From Candidatus Kuenenia stuttgartensis (GTDB lineage: Bacteria > Planctomycetota > Planctomycetia > Isosphaerales > Isosphaeraceae), in assembly GCA_945865635.1 (NCBI GenBank), contig CAMBEP010000014.1:1-64000 (forward strand): DNA of 64,000 bases. Direction: 5' to 3'. Made by a program: the position numbers and the translations under genes. Positions 16,590 to 26,706 of the stretch are shown here, piece by piece (positions within the stretch are counted from its first letter, which is position 1; every line of letters begins with the position of its first letter). Under the pieces are notes generated by a model. The model worked only from the letters and a program-made list of their open reading frames with translations. It searched no databases and was not told where the DNA came from.

Positions 16590-18134
16590 TCAACTGCCCG
16601 CCGGAAGCGTTCCAATGACCGATGGAGCACCAACGGCCAGCATCAGGTCGGACTGAGCCTGAGTGGCCTGCCAGATGGCGTCGAGTCGCGAATTCTCAAG
16701 CTGAATCAGCCGCTGACGGGCTTGCAACAGACGTGAAATGTCTGTCTGATTGGCTTCAAAAAGCTTTTCGAGCCTTGCCACACTGGCTTTCAGGTTTGTA
16801 GTGCTTTTCTCGATCTGATTCACCAGCCGATTGGCCGAATTCCACTTGGTGGTGGCCACTTTTATTTGTGTCGTGGTTCTTTGTTCTAGCTGCTCAACGG
16901 CTGTCAGGGCACGACGGTGCTCTGCTTCCCGCTGGCGCACTAGCGGAGCACCACTATTGAGAATCGGTAGCGGCACTGCGGCGATGAATCCAGCAAAATG
17001 GTTAAATTCGTCCTTTGTATATTCGGGACCCACTAAAAGTGCGGGAATCATATCGCCTTTGGCCAATAAAATTGCCGAATGAGTCCCTTTTGAAGCGGCC
17101 CGTGCTGCTACGATTTCCGGACGCGTTGTCAAAGCAAGGTTGATCAAGGCTTCATCCTGGGCTTCTTCGATAAAGGTTGGCAATACAAAATCGCCCAATG
17201 GCTCGATGACGCCTGCCGATTGCGGGTGCCCAATCTGGTTTTGAAGGTCTGCCAAAGCCGTTTCATAATCCTGGCGTGCCAATTCCACCTGCTGCAAAAC
17301 CGCCTCGTGTTCCACCTCGGCCAAGGCCAGATCGTCTGCCTTCACCGCATTGTTTTCCACGCCTCTACGCAGCGTTGTCACAAGCTTTTCATTGAAGCGA
17401 ATCAGCTCTTCGGACAATTTCAACTTATCGCGCCGGTAGGCAGCCGTCTGAAAGGTGCGATAGGTCTGCACCAGAAGTGTCATCTCAGCCTGATGAATCA
17501 TGGACTGAGCCTGTTCATAGGCGGCCATGGCGATGTTATGACGGTGTGTCGTCTGGTGCCCCAGCTCAATGGGCTGGCGAATCGAAATATTGAAGTAGCC
17601 CTGGGTGGTGTGATACCCGTTGTTTTTAATATTGCGTTCCCAAACACCCGGACGCGGGTTGACCCACAATGTCGGGTTTAGGGCCGCTGGGAATCTACGT
17701 GCCACTTCCACAGCTTCTGCCGATGCCGGCGCATTCTCACGAAGCGTGATCAAGTCCGGATTACCAAGCAAAGCGCCCGTCAGGGCCTGCTCCAGGCCAA
17801 TCGACTGCCGAGCAATATTCGTACTATAAAACTCGGGCGTCGATAAATCTGGAGGTAATACAGTAGGTACGCCGAGCAGGTCTGTTGCTGTGGCCTGAGC
17901 GGCTTTCACCTGACTATCGCCCGACTTCGAAGCTGTTGTCAACTTCGGCTCCACTTGCCCAGCACCCACTTTTGATCCGTCTGCCACGGCATTCGGCTGG
18001 CTGTTGGAACTCTTCACCCTGCCTAATAAATGAGGTGGAATTTCCAATCGCGACGGGTCAGATGTCGCGCAGGCGGGCAGGCAAAGGCTCAGCCCAAGTG
18101 TGGCAAGCTTCAGCTTGGACGATGAAACGGGCAT
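16590..18134 (-). CDS. Outer-membrane efflux lipoprotein (TolC/CzcC-like)
   Basis: 514-residue outer-membrane factor of the RND pump encoded just upstream. A lipobox (LCLPAC, Cys22) predicts a lipid anchor. About 70 low-complexity Ser/Lys/Gln-rich residues follow. Then come the two repeated helical OEP domains (ALTGALLGNPDLITL..., ELGHQTTHRHNIAMAAYEQAQ..., LNQIEKSTTNLKASVARLEKLFEANQTDISRLLQARQRLIQLE). The metal-resistance assignment comes from operon context. 114 bases separate it from the RND gene. Confidence 0.87.
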   Translation of the reverse strand: MPVSSSKLKLATLGLSLCLPACATSDPSRLEIPPHLLGRVKSSNSQPNAVADGSKVGAGQVEPKLTTASKSGDSQVKAAQATATDLLGVPTVLPPDLSTPEFYSTNIARQSIGLEQALTGALLGNPDLITLRENAPASAEAVEVARRFPAALNPTLWVNPRPGVWERNIKNNGYHTTQGYFNISIRQPIELGHQTTHRHNIAMAAYEQAQSMIHQAEMTLLVQTYRTFQTAAYRRDKLKLSEELIRFNEKLVTTLRRGVENNAVKADDLALAEVEHEAVLQQVELARQDYETALADLQNQIGHPQSAGVIEPLGDFVLPTFIEEAQDEALINLALTTRPEIVAARAASKGTHSAILLAKGDMIPALLVGPEYTKDEFNHFAGFIAAVPLPILNSGAPLVRQREAEHRRALTAVEQLEQRTTTQIKVATTKWNSANRLVNQIEKSTTNLKASVARLEKLFEANQTDISRLLQARQRLIQLENSRLDAIWQATQAQSDLMLAVGAPSVIGTLPAGS

Positions 18135-18248
18135 GGCCTGCGCTTTCTGCGAAGGATGAACGGTTTGAGAGCCTCCCCAGAATCTGCTCCTGAGGCCTCA
18201 TAATCATCATCGGATGAATTACCGGACTTCCTGAAAGATGAAACATGA

Positions 18249-21200
18249 TTAATTTACTGCTGCACGATCTGATGACCGCCCGAATGCCAGATAGAGCGAT
18301 GGCATGATGAACAGATTCAAAACAGTGGAAGTAACTAGCCCACAAAGAATTACAACCGCCATTGGGTGCTCGATCTCGTGCCCTGGCTTGTCGCCGGCGA
18401 GGACCAGGGGCACCAGCGCAAGGCCCGTGGCCAAGGCGGTCATCATGATCGGAGCAAGACGCTCCAACGAGCCCTGAATGACAAGATTCAGGCCAAACGG
18501 CAACCCCTCTTCCACTTCCAGATGGCGATAATGGCTCACCAGCATGATCCCGTTACGAGCTGCAATTCCCAAAACGGTCACAAATCCAACAAGGCTCCCC
18601 AAGGAGAGAACCCCTCCGGTGAGCAATGAGCCAATTACCCCACCGATCAGGGCAAATGGCAGGGTAAGAAACACAAGTGCTGTCAGGCGAATGGTTTTGA
18701 AGTCAAGAAAGATGATCAGCAAAATTCCGGCCAGCGAGACCGTCGAGAGTGCCAGTAGGCGCTGCCGCGATTGCTCGCGGGCGGCATATTCGCCCAGAAA
18801 TTCCGGGTGATATTCGCGATCAAATTTGACGCTTTCCAAGACTTTCTGCTCAATCTCGCGCGCCACACTGCCCAGGTCGCGGGTGGAATCGACATTGCAG
18901 GTCACGTCAATACGACGCGAAGCCCCCTCACGCTTAATCTCATTGGGCGCAGGCCTGACCGTGACCTCAGCCACATCACCAAGCGGAACCTGATAACCCA
19001 ACGGCGTTTCGATCAACAGATTACGTATCGACGAGACATCGGAACGCACCGATTCCACGCCCCAAACCATCACATCAAAGACCTTTTGTTCCTGATAAAG
19101 TTCGCCGACTTTCAGGCCTTTGACCAAAGTGGTCACAGCCTTACGCACATCGCCGGCGGAAAGGCCAAGCCGGGCTGCGGCTTCTGGCTTGAGCTCCACA
19201 TCAAGTTGAGGGACAAGAATCTGGGGCTCGACCTTGAGTGTCGTTACGCCTGGCACTGTCTTGATCACATCCGCAATCTCAGCCGCTTTGGAGCGAAGTG
19301 TCGGCAAGTCAGGCCCAAAGGTGCGAACCACAATCGTTGCGCTGGCACCGGTCAGAACTTCTTTGATCCGCTCTTTGAGATACGTCAGAACATCCTTCTG
19401 AACCAGGCCTGGGTATTCGTCGATCACATGCTGAATCCGGTTCATGGTCGACTTGTGATCATATTTTGGGTCGACGCTGATCCACAGCTCTGTAAAATTT
19501 GGGCCATACACTTCGTCCGCCACTTCGGCACGGCCAATGTGCGAGCCAAAGTTGCGCACCCCCTCAAGCGCACGCAAGTCCTGGCTGGCACGCACTGTAA
19601 GTCGACGCATGGCCTCTAGCGATGTGCCCGGTTTTTCGACCCAGTGCATTAAAAAGTCGTTTTCCAGAAAATTTGGCAAAAACTCTTCGCCCAAGCCCAT
19701 AACAGCATAGCCTGTAAAGCTGAAGGCGGCACAAAGCACAACAATTGCCCAGGAAGGGCGGCGTGAAATGGTGGGCAAAATGGCGGCGTAAGGCCGTTTT
19801 ATGAGACGCACCAAGGGCGATTCCCGATGTTTATCGGCGGCTCCAGGCAGAAGCATCAGCGACAGGGCGGGTGTGATGGTCAAAGCGACAAACAGAGAGG
19901 CCATGATGGCCAGCACATAAGTGAGTGCCAAGGGTCGAAAAAACGAGCCGGCAAGGCCATCAAGAAAAAAGATCGGCAGAAAGACCAAAATCACGATCAA
20001 GCTTGCAAAGACAACTGCTGAACGGACTTCTATCGAAGCCTCATAGACCACCTGCATGGCAGGAAGCGGCTTTTCCAGGGTGCGGTTCAGGCGCAATCGG
20101 CGAACAATGTTCTCGACATCAATAATGGCGTCGTCGACCACCTCGCCCATGGCAATGACCAGACCGGCCAGCACCATGGTGTTGATGGTCACGCCCATCC
20201 AGATCAGAATCAAAGTGGCCGCCACCAGCGAAAGCGGTATCGCAATCAGGCTGATGACAGCCGTTCGCCAGTCGAACAAAAAGGCAACCAGAATGACCAC
20301 GACCAGAGAGAGGCCAATCCACATGGCTTCCGTAAGGTTTTCAAGCGACTTTTCAATGAACCCGGCGGGTCGAAAAATGGTCGGATCCAGATCCACATCC
20401 TTCAAGCCAGGCTTGAGTGCCTCCAAGGCTTTTTCGACGTTCCGGGTGACTTCAAGAGTGTTGCCGATGGGTTGTTTTTCAACGATCAAAAGCAGGCCGG
20501 GGCCATCGTTGATCACGGCATCGCCAATGGGTGACGGGAATCCGATCCGCACTTCGGCCACATCGCCCACAGTGATCGGGGCCCCATTGCGCACCACAAC
20601 TGGCATCTTTGCAAGATCTTCAGGCTCGACAATCGGCGATTTGTATCGCACGGCAATTCGCTGATTGGGCCCATCAATAAAACCACCGGCACCGACGGCA
20701 GCAGAATCCGTCACGGCCTTGGTCAGGGCGTCGAGCGTAACACCATTGGCCCGAAGCCGATCCGGGTCCACCATGACTTGAAACTGACGGTCGCGCTGGC
20801 CCCAGATGGCCACATTGGCCACGCCTGGGATCGACATCAGTCGGGGCCTGATTGTCCACTTTGCAAGTGTTGTCAACTCCATCTGATCAAGCACTTTAGA
20901 CGACACGCCGATCTTCAGGAGACGGCTGGTCGACGAGAGTGGCGAAAGAATGACCGGCGGCTTGGCCACAGATGGCAATCGGGTGGCCTCCACAGCGACC
21001 CGTTCCTGAACTAGCTGGCGGGCTCGCATGAGGTCGGTCTGTTCGGAAAAGATCAAGACAACCGACGAAAGCCCCAATACCGATTTGGACCGCAGAGTTT
21101 TCAGCCCCTGAGTACCATTGAGCGCATTTTCCAAAGGCACGCTGATCATGGCCTCAACCTCGTCGGTCGATAGGCCTGGAGCCTCTGTCTGGATCTCGAC

Positions 21201-21335
21201 CAGTGGAGGCGCGAATTCGGGGAAGACATCCAAAGGCGCTTTTCCAGCGGCCCGAATGCCCACAATCATCAGCAAAACCGAGAGCGCCAAGACCAAAACC
21301 CGAAGCTTGAGCGATGTCGAGACAAGCCAGTTCAT
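18249..21335 (-). CDS. HME-type RND efflux pump (CusA/CzcA family)
   Basis: 1028-residue inner-membrane proton-driven pump. Typical features: [18 protein letters not shown] as first membrane segment, [30 protein letters not shown], two large periplasmic loops and two blocks of about five membrane helices. The central helix reads [14 protein letters not shown], where CzcA proteins have DFG..VDGAVVVVEN, so it belongs to a divergent branch and the cation cannot be predicted. The ATG at 21335 aligns with family starts; in-frame extension to 21482 overlaps the adaptor gene. Middle gene of adaptor-pump-channel. Confidence 0.93.
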   Translation of the reverse strand: MNWLVSTSLKLRVLVLALSVLLMIVGIRAAGKAPLDVFPEFAPPLVEIQTEAPGLSTDEVEAMISVPLENALNGTQGLKTLRSKSVLGLSSVVLIFSEQTDLMRARQLVQERVAVEATRLPSVAKPPVILSPLSSTSRLLKIGVSSKVLDQMELTTLAKWTIRPRLMSIPGVANVAIWGQRDRQFQVMVDPDRLRANGVTLDALTKAVTDSAAVGAGGFIDGPNQRIAVRYKSPIVEPEDLAKMPVVVRNGAPITVGDVAEVRIGFPSPIGDAVINDGPGLLLIVEKQPIGNTLEVTRNVEKALEALKPGLKDVDLDPTIFRPAGFIEKSLENLTEAMWIGLSLVVVILVAFLFDWRTAVISLIAIPLSLVAATLILIWMGVTINTMVLAGLVIAMGEVVDDAIIDVENIVRRLRLNRTLEKPLPAMQVVYEASIEVRSAVVFASLIVILVFLPIFFLDGLAGSFFRPLALTYVLAIMASLFVALTITPALSLMLLPGAADKHRESPLVRLIKRPYAAILPTISRRPSWAIVVLCAAFSFTGYAVMGLGEEFLPNFLENDFLMHWVEKPGTSLEAMRRLTVRASQDLRALEGVRNFGSHIGRAEVADEVYGPNFTELWISVDPKYDHKSTMNRIQHVIDEYPGLVQKDVLTYLKERIKEVLTGASATIVVRTFGPDLPTLRSKAAEIADVIKTVPGVTTLKVEPQILVPQLDVELKPEAAARLGLSAGDVRKAVTTLVKGLKVGELYQEQKVFDVMVWGVESVRSDVSSIRNLLIETPLGYQVPLGDVAEVTVRPAPNEIKREGASRRIDVTCNVDSTRDLGSVAREIEQKVLESVKFDREYHPEFLGEYAAREQSRQRLLALSTVSLAGILLIIFLDFKTIRLTALVFLTLPFALIGGVIGSLLTGGVLSLGSLVGFVTVLGIAARNGIMLVSHYRHLEVEEGLPFGLNLVIQGSLERLAPIMMTALATGLALVPLVLAGDKPGHEIEHPMAVVILCGLVTSTVLNLFIMPSLYLAFGRSSDRAAVN

Positions 21336-21435
21336 CGTCGTTTGGTTCCGTTCAAGTTCTGATTGCCAGCGCCATTCCCAGCTTCGATTTGTCCGGCCAG
21401 CCATTTGCCTGACTGCGATTGGATCGGCTCCCGAT

Positions 21436-22707
21436 TCATTTTGAACCACCGAATTCTGTTCCAAAAAGCTCGGCTGCACCATCCGTCACAACCTTTACAC
21501 CCGCTTTGGGACCAGCCGAAAGGCTTGCCATCTCGCCCAAAACAGCCTCGACCCGAACACGCCGTCGGGCATACTTATGCTTGCCCAAATCTTCATAAAC
21601 CCATGACCCGCCATCAACATCCCGCAAAAGGGCCGCTCGCGGCACCATCAGCCCAGACTTCGTACCCTTGAGCGGCAAATTCACACCCACCCGCTGGCCG
21701 GGATGAAACAGACGGTCCGCATTGTCAACTTCAAAATAAAGGTCCACAGTCGCAGCAATCGGGTCGGCCGAGGGCGGGTTCGATACCCTCTGACCCTTCC
21801 GGGTCATGCCCCCTGGCAAGCCGCCCAATTCGCCAATCTGGGCCGTCTGGGAACTGTCGATTTTCGTCAGATCACCCACATAAACTGCTGTTCGCACATG
21901 AATTGGATCAAGATCTACGACCTCGAAAAGCATTGTCCCGGGGGCCACTTTCTGGCCCGGCGCCACATGCATATTACGAATCACACCGCCGCCCAGAGCC
22001 GCAATTGGCAATGGCTCCACATGGCCACCCTGAACCCCAGCTATGGCCTGATTGATCGCAGAACGCCGCGTGGTTGCCGCTTTGAGTGTCGCCTCGGCCA
22101 CTTCAAAGGCAGATCGGGCATCGTCCACCGCCCCTGCTCCGCCAAGGTTGTCTGTCCGTAGCTTTTGGGCCCGGTCAAGCATGATTTTGGCCTGGGCCAA
22201 TTGCTTCTGAGCCTGTTCAATCTGCCCCTCTGCCTCCACCCTCGATGTCGTAAAGGTCGCCATCGACTCCGCCGAAAGCAGCGGCACCAAATTAAAGATC
22301 ACCTGACCGGGCTTCACCTCCATTCCGGCTGACAGCAGACCCGTCGAAGGCGCGTAAAGCGTTCCGGCGATGGGTGAAGAGACGATTAATGTGCGGCCCG
22401 GCGGTACCACCACCTCGCCGCCCACCATGCGAGTCGGCTGAAAGGCACTGGCTATCACGGCTGACGTCTTGATTTGAAGCCGCGTCTCTGCTTCAGGCGT
22501 CAGTGTGATCGTGGTCAGATCCGCCTCGCCAGGCATCTTCTCGACCTTGGCCGGTGCCACCGATTTTGCTGCAGGGGCCGCATCCTTGCCCTTGTTCTGC
22601 TGGCAACCAGTCGCCAGACCGATCAAAATGAAACCCCCGACAACGAGTCTCAGCAGATGGTGTCCGATCACTCTAAACCTAGCTTTCACCACTGGTTGCA
22701 GAGACAT
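21436..22707 (-). CDS. RND periplasmic adaptor lipoprotein (CusB/CzcB-like)
   Basis: 423-residue membrane-fusion protein linking the RND pump to its outer-membrane channel. A lipobox (GLATGC, Cys35) predicts inner-membrane anchoring. Then follow a barrel/lipoyl half ([23 protein letters not shown]), an alpha-hairpin (about residues 150-210), the second lipoyl half ([31 protein letters not shown]) and a beta-barrel ([26 protein letters not shown]). No His/Met-rich metal motif is seen. First gene of the efflux operon. Confidence 0.92.
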   Translation of the reverse strand: MSLQPVVKARFRVIGHHLLRLVVGGFILIGLATGCQQNKGKDAAPAAKSVAPAKVEKMPGEADLTTITLTPEAETRLQIKTSAVIASAFQPTRMVGGEVVVPPGRTLIVSSPIAGTLYAPSTGLLSAGMEVKPGQVIFNLVPLLSAESMATFTTSRVEAEGQIEQAQKQLAQAKIMLDRAQKLRTDNLGGAGAVDDARSAFEVAEATLKAATTRRSAINQAIAGVQGGHVEPLPIAALGGGVIRNMHVAPGQKVAPGTMLFEVVDLDPIHVRTAVYVGDLTKIDSSQTAQIGELGGLPGGMTRKGQRVSNPPSADPIAATVDLYFEVDNADRLFHPGQRVGVNLPLKGTKSGLMVPRAALLRDVDGGSWVYEDLGKHKYARRRVRVEAVLGEMASLSAGPKAGVKVVTDGAAELFGTEFGGSK

Positions 22708-23337
22708 GAGATGAAGCGGCCTGACTCTGAAAAGTGTATTTTTATAATCGCATATGGGGTGATCATAACCTTTCAGGACAGAATTTCACAGAGTTCAAAC
22801 CGCGAAAATTCCAACTCAGAAGGGCATTTGCCCGTTGTAGATTTATTTTTAAGGATAAAATAAGTTTTCCGACCCTCTGCAAGCCGGCCTGATTGTGTTC
22901 CGTGACACGACCCGATAGGATTTATACTCTTCGCGACCATTAATGACTTTTTTTGATCGCGACGATGCTGGAGGCATCGCAGCCAGTAGCCGGTGGTTGA
23001 GGAGCCCAAGCGACGACACCACCGGACGAAGACGCGACATAAGGTCTTGCACCCCTGCCGGGGTGCCAGCAGCTTTTACCCCCATCTCATAATCGGTGGT
23101 GTCGCTTCGCTCAACCACCGGCTACTTGCTTTGATGCCTCCGGCATCATTCTGATACGATGTATCATGTGTGGCCGCGACAACTATAAATAGGAAATCGA
23201 CATCATAAAACTGCTTGGTTTTAAACCAACGTGTTTTTTCGACCCTAAAACAATAGAATTAGGCGCAGTTTCATGACGGATTCCTCTATGCAACCGGGTC
23301 TCGGACAAACCGCCAAACTGGCAATATTGGCCAGACT
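22708..23337. other. Long intergenic region with palindromic repeat
   Basis: About 630 bases between the efflux operon and the PAS gene. The part to 22920 is AT-rich and probably holds the efflux promoter. The middle is the repeat element described separately. The part from 23190 holds a 25-codon ORF (ATG 23273, stop 23348-23350) that overlaps the PAS start by 13 bases. No other gene is supported. Confidence 0.5.
22922..23189. repeat. Nested palindromic repeat element (copy 2, most complete)
   Basis: Concentric inverted repeats. Outer part: tatactcttcgcgaccatta on the left and ggccgcgacaactata on the right. Inner part: agtagccggtggttgag (22985-23001) with the complementary ctcaaccaccggctact (23110-23126). 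The centre has the hairpin gcacccc/ggggtgc. Its left ~58 bases recur at 55423-55480 and its right 76 bases at 1-76. It carries no transposase, so it resembles a MITE or a REP/BIME-type element. Ends are approximate. Confidence 0.8.
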
Positions 23338-23817
23338 GTGGAATCCCTAAACGCAAGAATTCACCAACTCGAAGCCGAATTGGCGGAATCCACCCACAAT
23401 GCATCGCTTCAGGCGAAAGCGCTAGCCGAGATCGTTTCCGAATTGCGCACCCAGACCACGCTTTTGAGAATTTTGATCGACGAGAGCCCGGATCTTATCC
23501 TGGTCAAGGACCATATTGGCAATTTTGTCTTGGGTAACAAGCGTATCGCCGACCTTTACGGAACCACGCCTGAGGCCATGGCCGGCAAAAACGATGGCGA
23601 TTTTAGTGCGACTCCGGAACAGACAGAATTCTATCGTCAAAATGTGATCGGAATCATGGCTCGTGGACTGACTGAAATTGTCTACGAAACTGCAACGGAC
23701 AACTCCAATGGCAAGGTCCGTCAGTACAGGTCGACCAAAACCCCGTTCAAGGGTGCCGATGGACTCTCAAGTATTCTTGTTATCGCTCACGAAATCCAGA
23801 GTACGACTCAAGCCTGA
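23338..23817 (+). CDS. Single PAS-domain protein
   Basis: 159 residues. An N-terminal helix/coiled coil (residues 1-45, heptad-like LNARIHQLEAELAES...) leads into one PAS domain (about 45-155: LLRILIDESPDLILVKDHIGNFVLGNKRIADLYG...). There is no kinase, GGDEF or other output domain, so it is either a stand-alone sensor or partner protein or a fragment. The start is GTG at 23338, with no strong ribosome site; a 25-codon ORF upstream overlaps it. No operon partner. Confidence 0.7.
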   Translation: MESLNARIHQLEAELAESTHNASLQAKALAEIVSELRTQTTLLRILIDESPDLILVKDHIGNFVLGNKRIADLYGTTPEAMAGKNDGDFSATPEQTEFYRQNVIGIMARGLTEIVYETATDNSNGKVRQYRSTKTPFKGADGLSSILVIAHEIQSTTQA

Positions 23818-23926
23818 ATCTTTTTGCCAATGATCCAGCAAGGCAAAACCAGGCGGCAATACCGTCGTGGCCGCATATCGTCTGAATGCTGGCCCCGGCT
23901 TTGATCTGCTTCGATTGAATCACCTT

Positions 23927-25405
23927 TCAACTGCCCTGCAATGCTTTTATGGCCGATTTGTAAACCGCGACATAAGCCTCGGCACTGCGTCGCCAGGACC
24001 AGTCTTTGGCCATACCGGCACGAATCATTTGATTCCGCATGGGTTTATCACGCCAGATGCTTAGGCCACGGTCAATTGCCCAGCTCAGGCCTGCCTGGTC
24101 AGGGTGATTGAAGACAACGCCTGTGGCTGGAACGTCCGGAAAGCTGGCGTCAGACGGGTCGGTCACGGTATCGGCCAGCCCGCCAGTGCGGCGCACTATG
24201 GGTAAGGCGCCATAAATCTGGCTGTAGATCTGGTTGAGACCGCATGGTTCGTAGAGGCTTGGCATCAGGAACAAATCGGCGGCAGCTTCAATCTTATGCG
24301 CCAGTGGGGTTGAGAATTGCATGAGGCTGCGGATTTGGTTTGGATATTGGTGTTCGAGGTTGGCCAAAGCTTCCTGATAATGCCAGGCGCCAGTCCCAAG
24401 GATGACAAACTGGCTGTCGTCTCGCTTGAGATATTGATGGGCCAGTGGCAAGAGCAAGTCCCAGCCCTTCTGGGAGTCGAGCCGCCCAATCTGGGCAAGC
24501 ATCGGCAAATCAGGCCTGATGGGCAGTCCAAGTTCGTGTTGCAATGCGGCTTTGCAGGCCGCTTTGCCTTGCGTGAAATCGGTGTGATTGTATTGCCGGG
24601 CGATAAACGGGTCGAGGCTTGGGTTCCATTGCGTGGTGTCCACACCATTGACGATTCCGGTGAGATCGGCCTGACGATGCAAGAGCATGGAGTCCAGGCC
24701 ATGCCCATAGTCTGGAGTTTGAATCTCCTGGGCGTATGTCGGGCTGACGGTTGTAATCTTCTGTGCATAAGCCAGCCCGGCCTTGAGAAAATTCACCTGG
24801 CCGTGGTATTCCAGGCTTCGCCAGTCGAAAAGATCCCAAGGCAAGTCGGCAAGCGGCACCACCCATTGGCCATATCGCCCCTGATACGCCATGTTGTGTA
24901 TGGTCATGACAACGGCAGCTTGCCCCACCTCCGGGCAATGAGCATAAAACTGCCTGAGATAGATGGGCAGGACGCCTGTGTGCCAATCGTTCACATGAAT
25001 GATGTCGGGCTTAATGCCTGCCAGACGCATGGCCTCGATGGCGGCACGGCTGAAGAAGAGGAACCGGGCGGGGTTGTCCGGATAATCTGCCCCATGAGCG
25101 GAATAGATACCATCGCGATCAAAAAACTGGGGCTGATCAATAAAAAGAATACGCACATGGCCGGCAGGCGATCGCCCGATGGAAACCCCACCTTCAACAT
25201 GCCCCCCACCGAGCGGCACCTGATATCGCCATGGAGTCGGTTGTGGAACCGGTTCAACGCGATCTACGACACGATAATGCGGCATGATCAGGGTGACATC
25301 GTGACCAAGCTGCGCGAGAGCATCAGGCAAAGCGCCTGCAACATCTGCCAGGCCACCCGTCTTGGCCCAGGGAACGGCTTCTGAGGCCACAAAAACGATT
25401 CGCAT
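23927..25405 (-). CDS. glgA: Glycogen synthase (ADP-glucose type)
   Basis: GT5 starch/glycogen synthase, elongating alpha-1,4-glucan from ADP-glucose. 492 residues. The ADP-glucose motif KTGGL is at residues 15-19 (MRIVFVASEAVPWAKTGG). The C-terminal domain has the catalytic-site segment SLYEPCGLNQIYSQIYGALPIVRRTGGLADTV. The ATG at 25405 begins exactly at the conserved N-terminus, with a GAGAGGG stretch upstream. glgB and glgC are not in the window; a GH57 glucanotransferase lies 12 kb away. Confidence 0.95.
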   Translation of the reverse strand: MRIVFVASEAVPWAKTGGLADVAGALPDALAQLGHDVTLIMPHYRVVDRVEPVPQPTPWRYQVPLGGGHVEGGVSIGRSPAGHVRILFIDQPQFFDRDGIYSAHGADYPDNPARFLFFSRAAIEAMRLAGIKPDIIHVNDWHTGVLPIYLRQFYAHCPEVGQAAVVMTIHNMAYQGRYGQWVVPLADLPWDLFDWRSLEYHGQVNFLKAGLAYAQKITTVSPTYAQEIQTPDYGHGLDSMLLHRQADLTGIVNGVDTTQWNPSLDPFIARQYNHTDFTQGKAACKAALQHELGLPIRPDLPMLAQIGRLDSQKGWDLLLPLAHQYLKRDDSQFVILGTGAWHYQEALANLEHQYPNQIRSLMQFSTPLAHKIEAAADLFLMPSLYEPCGLNQIYSQIYGALPIVRRTGGLADTVTDPSDASFPDVPATGVVFNHPDQAGLSWAIDRGLSIWRDKPMRNQMIRAGMAKDWSWRRSAEAYVAVYKSAIKALQGS

Positions 25406-25451
25406 TTGAATCCAGCCCTCTCATTCTGTGTCGGCAGATTCAAAAGCATAA

Positions 25452-25481
25452 AGCATGGCGATGATTTAAGATCGCCATGCT
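25452..25481 (-). terminator. Terminator of the coiled-coil membrane operon
   Basis: Perfect 11-bp stem agcatggcgat / atcgccatgct with an 8-base loop, followed on the minus strand by a U-rich stretch (tttatgctttt). It lies about 40 bases past the stop of the 89-residue gene and ahead of glgA, so glgA is probably transcribed separately. Confidence 0.7.
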
Positions 25482-25522
25482 CGAGCTTGATGAATTGAAT
25501 TTTGAGAACCGGCTGATGACTG

Positions 25523-25792
25523 TCAAACCAGAGATTTTGTCAGGCTTGGGGCGTTGTCAGCGGATCCACCCTTGGGGGAGGTGTCAAAGCCATACTTGTT
25601 GAGCACGAGCAGGAGCATTAAAGCACCCAGCACGATGGCACCAAAAGAGACGGCAAGCAGCGTGTGGTATTCATCCCAGAGGCCTGGCGAACTGCCACGT
25701 GGGCCACCAGCGGCTCGGGACTTCGCTTTCGCAGCAGGAGCAGCCTTCGCGGTTTTAGCTCCGCGGTTTGATCGTGGTGGAGACAACGTCAC
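25523..25792 (-). CDS. Small single-pass membrane protein
   Basis: 89 residues. A basic, Ala/Lys-rich N-terminus (residues 1-38), then LWDEYHTLLAVSFGAIVLG and one clear membrane helix to about residue 66, then a short polar tail. Basic N-terminus predicts N-in topology. The start ATG lies inside the upstream gene (38-base overlap), supporting a real operon. I know of similar small single-helix proteins in planctomycetes but no function. Confidence 0.6.
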   Translation of the reverse strand: MTLSPPRSNRGAKTAKAAPAAKAKSRAAGGPRGSSPGLWDEYHTLLAVSFGAIVLGALMLLLVLNKYGFDTSPKGGSADNAPSLTKSLV

Positions 25793-26612
25793 CCTCCGTC
25801 ACTTTAGTGCCAAGATATGTTTTGCCAACAACGATCGCTACGGAACGTTCCGGATCCGTGGCAATGATACGAACCTTACCGATGTATTGGGCCCGGGGCG
25901 AGCGTCGAAACACAAACAGTTCATGACCTGGCACCAGTCCATCATCACCACCGATGGATAGCTCAATATGATCAGAGCTTGGATCGACCCGTGATACCAT
26001 GCCTTCCACTTCCGGTGGATTGGCAAGCGATGTCACATTACGTACATCCGTATTTAGGCCAGCCTTGGAAAGGGTGGTGCTGAGAGTCGCCACTTCCTCA
26101 CGCAGACGAGAATTTGTCTTGCGGGCTGTGTCAAGGTTTTTGGTCAGGTCGACCACACGCTGATTCAAGTCGGCTTCTTGCAGCTTAAGCGTGTTGGCTT
26201 GATCCTGAGCAGATTTCAAACTTTCGCGAATCACTTCGGTTTCCGCAACGCGGGTCCCGGACTCCGTCGAGCTCAAGGTGGCCGTCTGCTGGGCCACACT
26301 CAGCTCCTTGCGAACCTGTGCCAAATCTGTGTCTTTTGACTTCTCGCTTGCTTGAAGATCACTGATCTGCTGATCCTTGATCGCAATCGCATTCTTATTT
26401 TCGGCTGCAAGCCGAGCCAGCTCAGTCACTGCCTGGGCCGTTGCGTCCTGGGCTTTGGTGACTTCGGCTTGGGCCGATTGCAGCTTTTTGGTTTCTGCAA
26501 GGGCCTTATCCTTCCAATTGTCAGCGGTCTTGAAAACCACTGCCGAAAGGCCTAGGAAGACCATCGCGAGAATCGTGATGGCAACGACCAGTAATTTTCC
26601 GAGTTGGGTCAT
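25755..26612 (-). CDS. Membrane-anchored coiled-coil protein with C-terminal beta domain
   Basis: 285 residues. N-terminal membrane anchor (GKLLVVAITILAMVFLGLSA), then the short motif NWKDKA, then a long Ala/Gln/Lys/Glu-rich coiled coil to about residue 195. The C-terminal ~85 residues are predicted beta-rich: EGMVSRVDPSSDHIELSIGG, GLVPGHELFVFR, IGKVRI, SVAIVVG, EGDVV. That pattern resembles small barrel domains in periplasmic proteins such as the FlgT C-terminus; this is similarity of pattern only. Topology predicts the coil outside the inner membrane. No enzyme motif is visible. Confidence 0.75.
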   Translation of the reverse strand: MTQLGKLLVVAITILAMVFLGLSAVVFKTADNWKDKALAETKKLQSAQAEVTKAQDATAQAVTELARLAAENKNAIAIKDQQISDLQASEKSKDTDLAQVRKELSVAQQTATLSSTESGTRVAETEVIRESLKSAQDQANTLKLQEADLNQRVVDLTKNLDTARKTNSRLREEVATLSTTLSKAGLNTDVRNVTSLANPPEVEGMVSRVDPSSDHIELSIGGDDGLVPGHELFVFRRSPRAQYIGKVRIIATDPERSVAIVVGKTYLGTKVTEGDVVSTTIKPRS

Positions 26613-26706
26613 GGCAGGTCACTCGTCCCGACGTTTAAGTGATACTATGGACTTCCGCAACTACACCAATGGTATTGGGATGATCAACAACTCACATACA
26701 AATGAG

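Noticed and set aside
22985..23126. Possible CRISPR or attC-like site
   Set aside because: The arms are a single inverted pair, not regularly spaced direct repeats, and no cas or integrase gene is near.
24317..25384. 355-codon plus-strand frame opposite glgA
   Set aside because: glgA is certain by motifs; the opposite frame has no family resemblance.
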